Positions 60,060 through 64,000 of a stretch of 64,000 bases of DNA are shown piece by piece; the first letter of the stretch is position 1; the number at the start of each line of letters is the position of its first letter. Location: contig CAVOZI010000016.1 in the NCBI GenBank assembly GCA_963700895.1, positions 1 to 64,000 of the forward strand. The letters run 5' to 3'. Source of the DNA: Anderseniella sp963700895 (lineage in GTDB: Bacteria; Pseudomonadota; Alphaproteobacteria; Rhizobiales; Aestuariivirgaceae). Position numbers and translations under genes: made by a program. Under the pieces are notes generated by a model. That model was not told the origin of the DNA, did not search any database, and saw only the letters and a program-made list of their open reading frames with translations.

Positions 60060-63000
60060 TCAGATGGTGCCGCGTTGCAGGTGCTCGAGCAGCGGTTTCG
60101 ATACCGAGCCGTTGACCGGCAGGCCATTGCGCAACTGGTACAGCCGGATGGCATTGGCGGTGCGCGAGCCCATCTCGCCATCGGCTGCGCCGGGGTCGAA
60201 ACCCTTCTGGGCCAGCAATTGCTGGGCAAGCTTGACCTGATCCTTCGCGGTCAGGGTCTGGACCGGTTCGGCGTTCATCGGCGATTGCGCCGGTGCCTGG
60301 CCGGCCGAGGCTTGCTGCTGCGGCTGCTCGATGCCCCAGGCGGGTTCGGTAACGGACACCATGTTGGCGTCACGGTTGGCCGGTTCAGGCTTCCATGAAC
60401 CAATGGTGGTTTCGATTGCAGATACGGTGGCCGTGTCGAGCTGGCCCTTCAGGGCTTCGGCCTTCTTGATGGCGTCGCGGTCACCCTGGCGGGCGGCCAG
60501 CAGATACCACTTGTATGCCTCGTTGGCGTTCTTCTGAACCCCAAGCCCGCGCTCGTTGAGGACGGCGTAGTTGTACTGGCTGTCCGGCAGGCCGTGGGCG
60601 GCGGCGGCGGCGAACCATTTCGCGGCGCGGGTCATGTCGGGCTTGCCAAGCGTGGCGTCTGCCGACAGCACGGCGAGATTGTGCATCGCCTTGACGTTGC
60701 CCTGTTCGGCTGCCTTGGCATACCAGCTCATCGCCTGCAGCTTGTCCTGGGCAACGCCACTGCCACGTTCGTACAAGGTGCCGATGCGATACTGGGCGGC
60801 AGAAAGGCCACCGTTTGCCGCACGCAGATACCAGCGGGCGGCGGCCTCATGATCGCGGCCGATTGCGCGGCCCTCGAGATAGCGGCTGGCAACGATGAAC
60901 TGGGCCCTGGCATCGCCGCTCATGGCGGCCTCGCGCAGCTCGGCGGTGCCAAGCTGCTCGGGCAATTGCTCCACCTGTGAAACCGGGGTGGACGTCCCGC
61001 CCAGCGGCGCGCCCAAAGACGACGGCTGCTGCGACAGCATCGGGTCGGAACCGGCAGATGGCAGCGATGCCGTGGTGATGGGGTCGGCGGCAATGGCCAG
61101 ACCGGAGGCCTCCGCAACCGGCGCCGGTGCCGGTGCCGGTGCCGGTGATGGCAGCATGACAGGCGCAGCATTGGCGGGCAGATCCACCTTGCCGGCGGAT
61201 TGCTGCAGTTGCCCGGCCGGCTGGACCGGCTGAACAACATCGCTGCGGTCCAGGTTGCTTTGCTGGATGGGCTGCGGCGACTGGTCGCCTGAATTCACCA
61301 CATAGGCCGATACAGCCGTCAGCAAGACCAGGGCTGCCAGGACAAGCCGCTTACGGCTCGAGGTGCTGTCCGCGTCCTTGGCGCCGGCGGTCTTGCCCGT
61401 GCCCTTCTGGCTCTTGCGGGACAGCAGCGAAGCCAGGCGGCTTTGCTGGGAGTCGTCGGCATCGTGCATCGGCACGGCGCCGAATCCGGCGCCTGTCGAC
61501 AAGGTTGCGCCTGCCGGACTGCCAGGGGCCGCAGCGGCTGCGGCGCGGCGAGCGGCGGCGATGAAGTCAACATGGCCCGCGCCTGGGCCGGTGGCTTGCC
61601 CGGAGGCCATCAGCGGGGCAGGAGCATTGCCGTGCTGCTGGACCATGTGCGCGCGCACCACGGACAGCCAGTCATTGTTGCCGGATGACGCATGCTGGGC
61701 AGCACCAGCCGAGGCAAACGGCGGGACCGGTGTGGCCGGCTGCGGCGCCACCTCGCCGGCGGCAATGGATGACGGGTCTTCGAAGGGCGAAAACTCGGCC
61801 GCCGGCTGTTGCGGCGCGGCGGCAGGCGCGGCAGCAGCCGCCATTGCCGCGGCAGCGGCAGCGGCACTGGCGGCGATGTCGTCAACGCCCGCACTTGCGG
61901 TCTTGCCTGTCCTGTCGCCGCCACGGTCCAGTTCGCCAAGCTTGTCGATGATCTGGGCCAGCGTCTCGTGCACCGCCTCGAGGGTTTCCTGGGTGCGCTG
62001 ATCGGCGGCTTCGGCGTTGGCTCGCACGGCAGCAAGACCGTCCTGCAGTGCCTTGAGCTCGCCGGAGGCAGCTTCGCCTTCAGGGTGGGAACCGGTCCCG
62101 GCGGCACTGCCGCCAGCGATCAGTTCACGTGTTTCCGCCCGGCTCTGCTCGAGACTGGCAAACAGCTGCTGAATGGAGTTCTCGATTGTGCCGAGGCTGC
62201 CGAGTTGCTGCTCGGTTGCGGCAAGGCGCTGTTCGATCTGCCTGATCTGGCTGGCAAGCTGCGGGTCAGGCTGCTGGGCGGCGGCGCTGGAGGCAAACTG
62301 GTTGTCGAGCGCCTCGATGCGCTGCTCGAGGTGACCGATCTGCGGCTGCAGGTCCACCGCCGGCTGCGATACTGCTTCAAGCTGCTGGCTCAGTTCGGCA
62401 ATCCGCTGCTCGATCTGGGCGATGGGCTCCTGGCCTGGAGCTTCCTCAACGCGAACGGAAAGCTTCTCCAGCGCGGCGCGCAGGGCCTGCACTTCCTGCT
62501 CGGTCGCCACCTGCTCGCGGATTTCCTCGAAGCGGTTGTTGAGCTTGCCGATCTCGGCGTGAATCTCGGCAAGCCGGGAATCTCCCGAACCCGAAACGGA
62601 CAGTTTGTCCTCTGCCTCGGCCACCAGCGCTGCAAGACGCTGCTCGATCGCCTGAGCCTCTTCGCGAGCCGCCTTGCTGGCAGATGCTTCCGCCTTCTGG
62701 CCGAAAGCCTCGGCGGAGTGGCGAACCGTGTCGATGCGCTCGGCAAGCTCGCGGATGCGGGCTTCGAATATCTGCTTCAGTTTCTGGTCGTCTGCGTTGC
62801 CGGCCACGCTTTCAACCTGCCTGGCGAGATCCGCCATGCGCTGCTCAAGCGCAGCCACGGCCTCAGGCGCCATGCCCTGTTGCCTGGACGTGTCCGAAAC
62901 CTTGCCGCCGATGTCGGCCAGCCGGCTCTGCAGCGAAGCCATGGTTTCCCGCGATTGCGCCTCGGACTTGGCTATGTGATCGACGATGTTGCGGACAGCG

Positions 63001-63581
63001 CCCTCAAGCGCGGAAAAGCCGGGAATGTCGCGCGCCTTGAGATCAAGCGGGCGCTCGGCAATTTCTTCCACCCGCTCACCCAGCCGTTCGACGCGATTGC
63101 CGAGTTGATCGAGCGATGCATGGGTGCGCTGCTCGCCCAACTCGATCCGTTCGATAAGGCGCTGCATGACCTGTGCGCTGGCACCGGTTTCCAATGGTGC
63201 AGCCTGGTGAACCGGCGCAGCAGCTGGCGCGGGCTGGCTGGCGGATTGCATGCTGGCAATCCGCTCGAACAACTCATCGAGCTTGCGCGCCACCGCGTTG
63301 TCCTGTTCAGGAACCTGATTGTCTGCCGGGACGCCGGGCTGGCGCTGCTTGCCGGCGCTGCGGCGCGACACCGACGAGGAAACCTTCTTGCGGGTTGCCC
63401 GGGCCTTCAGCTCCGCATCTTCCTCGGCTGCCTCGAGAATTTTCTGGTTCAGCCATTCGCCGAGCGTAAGGCCTTCAGCGCGGGCGGCATCCTTCGCCAC
63501 CTCCCGGGCGCGACCGTCGATGCCCTTAACGCTCCATGGAATGCCTGGCTTCATGTTCAGTTCTCTTCTGTTCAGTCCCAT
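60060..63581 (-). CDS. PodJ-like polar factor with SEL1 repeats and peptidoglycan-binding domain
   Basis: A protein of about 1173 residues from ATG 63581 with GAGGTGG upstream (ATG 63554, MKPGIPWSVKGID, is an alternative). N-terminus PWSVKGIDGRAREVAKDAARAEGLTLGEWLNQ is typical of alphaproteobacterial SEL1/localisation proteins. Residues 100-560 form long coiled coils rich in Gln/Glu. An Ala/Pro-rich linker precedes one transmembrane helix (KRLVLAALVLLTAVSAYVV, about 750). The periplasmic part holds four SEL1 repeats (about 880-1050) and a C-terminal PG_binding_1 domain (GFDPGAADGEMGSRTANAIRL). It resembles PodJ, which organises the cell pole and binds peptidoglycan; that role is inference. 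Confidence 0.88.
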   Translation of the reverse strand: MGLNRRELNMKPGIPWSVKGIDGRAREVAKDAARAEGLTLGEWLNQKILEAAEEDAELKARATRKKVSSSVSRRSAGKQRQPGVPADNQVPEQDNAVARKLDELFERIASMQSASQPAPAAAPVHQAAPLETGASAQVMQRLIERIELGEQRTHASLDQLGNRVERLGERVEEIAERPLDLKARDIPGFSALEGAVRNIVDHIAKSEAQSRETMASLQSRLADIGGKVSDTSRQQGMAPEAVAALEQRMADLARQVESVAGNADDQKLKQIFEARIRELAERIDTVRHSAEAFGQKAEASASKAAREEAQAIEQRLAALVAEAEDKLSVSGSGDSRLAEIHAEIGKLNNRFEEIREQVATEQEVQALRAALEKLSVRVEEAPGQEPIAQIEQRIAELSQQLEAVSQPAVDLQPQIGHLEQRIEALDNQFASSAAAQQPDPQLASQIRQIEQRLAATEQQLGSLGTIENSIQQLFASLEQSRAETRELIAGGSAAGTGSHPEGEAASGELKALQDGLAAVRANAEAADQRTQETLEAVHETLAQIIDKLGELDRGGDRTGKTASAGVDDIAASAAAAAAAMAAAAAPAAAPQQPAAEFSPFEDPSSIAAGEVAPQPATPVPPFASAGAAQHASSGNNDWLSVVRAHMVQQHGNAPAPLMASGQATGPGAGHVDFIAAARRAAAAAAPGSPAGATLSTGAGFGAVPMHDADDSQQSRLASLLSRKSQKGTGKTAGAKDADSTSSRKRLVLAALVLLTAVSAYVVNSGDQSPQPIQQSNLDRSDVVQPVQPAGQLQQSAGKVDLPANAAPVMLPSPAPAPAPAPVAEASGLAIAADPITTASLPSAGSDPMLSQQPSSLGAPLGGTSTPVSQVEQLPEQLGTAELREAAMSGDARAQFIVASRYLEGRAIGRDHEAAARWYLRAANGGLSAAQYRIGTLYERGSGVAQDKLQAMSWYAKAAEQGNVKAMHNLAVLSADATLGKPDMTRAAKWFAAAAAHGLPDSQYNYAVLNERGLGVQKNANEAYKWYLLAARQGDRDAIKKAEALKGQLDTATVSAIETTIGSWKPEPANRDANMVSVTEPAWGIEQPQQQASAGQAPAQSPMNAEPVQTLTAKDQVKLAQQLLAQKGFDPGAADGEMGSRTANAIRLYQLRNGLPVNGSVSKPLLEHLQRGTI

Positions 63582-63981
63582 CGCCACCTCACTGTGGCGA
63601 GCCCCGGGAATGCGAATCCATTCCCTAAACCTGAAGCTAAAAGTTAACTGGTTTGGTTAAGAACGGGTTAAGCAGCCGTCCCCGCCGGACACATATCTGC
63701 CAGATGCCCTGCCCGAACGACGCGGCACCCCTGAGCCGGCCAGCAGAAGTTTACGAAAAAGAAAGTTACGTAAAATCCCGATTGGTGCCAAACAACTGTT
63801 GGCTCAGACAGAAATGCCGGTCACAAGCATCAGGACCGTCCAGACGCCGGGATTCATCGACAACGCCTTAATGAGGCCGCCGATGAAACTCCGGCCTTCA
63901 ATCATTTGATTGACGGAACGTGCGGCGGGCCTGTAGAAACGGAAAATATTTGTTCCCGCATCCGGGACTCGGAGAGCAAAC
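63582..63981. other. Intergenic region between PodJ-like gene and the next gene
   Basis: A divergent promoter region of about 400 bases. TTGACG (63910-63915) followed 16 bases later by TGTAGA is a weak promoter candidate for the rightward gene. A leftward reading frame (63989-63804) ends in a hydrophobic stretch but lacks support. No RNA gene was recognised. Confidence 0.4.
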
Positions 63982-64000
63982 ATGACCAAGAAGCCGGTTG
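63982..64000 (+). CDS. First codons of a gene cut by the window edge
   Basis: ATG 63982 follows GGAGAG (63971-63976) at a suitable distance and begins MTKKPV. Only six codons are visible, so the product cannot be identified. Confidence 0.5.

Noticed and set aside
61809..63647. Rightward 612-codon open frame opposite the PodJ-like gene.
   Set aside because: Leu/Gly/Arg-rich antisense of a Gln/Glu coiled-coil gene. No start signal or domain.
63804..63989. Leftward short frame ending with a hydrophobic segment (MNPGVWTVLMLVTGISV).
   Set aside because: It overlaps the start and ribosome site of the rightward gene at 63982 and has no ribosome site of its own. Not enough support to call a gene.
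1..64000. CRISPR arrays, rRNA operon, toxin-antitoxin or restriction systems.
   Set aside because: No regularly spaced repeats, rRNA sequence or recognisable defence proteins were seen in either strand.

Overview
The window looks like a chromosome segment of a GC-rich alphaproteobacterium, most likely of the Hyphomicrobiales (Rhizobiales) type. The main support is the gene order rpmH-rnpA-yidC-engB-argB-HAD phosphatase-dapD-dapE-(membrane protein)-truA-fmt-def, which is characteristic of that order, together with a PodJ-like polar factor and an SSF-domain hybrid histidine kinase. No 16S rRNA or other marker is present that would fix a genus.

Region 1 (about 1-15,550) is accessory DNA. It holds remnants or copies of at least five IS families. 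These are an internally deleted IS1634-like element, an intact IS5-family element with terminal repeats and a flanking duplication, a scrap of a second IS5-type element, an IS630 element whose transposase is split at a run of nine A residues, an intact IS3 element with a 3-bp duplication, and a truncated IS21 element. Between them lie a DUF3300/DUF2950 pair of secreted proteins, an Omp25-like porin, an enoyl-CoA hydratase-like enzyme, a serine resolvase, phage-like small genes (DUF5681, a C-terminal remnant, an HGGK-motif protein) and a YedK/SRAP gene coupled to a small CxxC protein. A tRNA-Arg(ACG) lies at the right edge with its 3' end facing this region, the usual orientation for an integration site. 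No integrase or att repeat was found.

Region 2 (15.7-22.5 kb) is core-like: a P1-family aminopeptidase, a lipoprotein gamma-glutamyltransferase, a membrane histidine kinase, and a translationally coupled TVP38 membrane protein and flavin disulfide reductase-like protein.

Region 3 (22.6-34.2 kb) is the housekeeping block. It covers ribosomal protein L34 and RNase P protein, the YidC insertase, EngB, arginine and lysine/diaminopimelate biosynthesis (argB, dapD, dapE), tRNA modification and initiator-tRNA formylation (truA, fmt), peptide deformylase, an aminotransferase and MscL.

Region 4 (34.4-44.3 kb) holds a large SSF-PAS-HK-receiver hybrid kinase convergent with a NarL/LuxR response regulator, a secreted coiled-coil protein, redox enzymes (FMN reductase, SDR, pirin) with a divergent LysR regulator, and a DNA photolyase.

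Region 5 (44.4-52.2 kb) is an oligopeptide/nickel-type ABC transporter operon read leftward: a substrate-binding protein carrying a frameshift, two permeases, DUF2182, DUF1326 and a double-ATPase. A divergent GcvA-like LysR regulator sits upstream. Two Cys-rich DUF proteins are embedded in the operon.

Region 6 (52.2-59.5 kb) is the ligase-associated (Lhr-Core) DNA repair set: ATP-dependent ligase, MBL exonuclease, DEXH helicase and PdeM phosphoesterase, with a MATE transporter in the middle. The window ends with a DUF3429 membrane protein, a large PodJ-like SEL1/peptidoglycan-binding protein and the first codons of a further gene. Most of the window is ordinary. The parts most worth a second look are the Cys-rich DUF pair in the ABC operon, the YedK-CxxC gene pair, the IS630 slippery site, the frameshifted binding protein and the IS-flanked DUF3300/DUF2950 pair.
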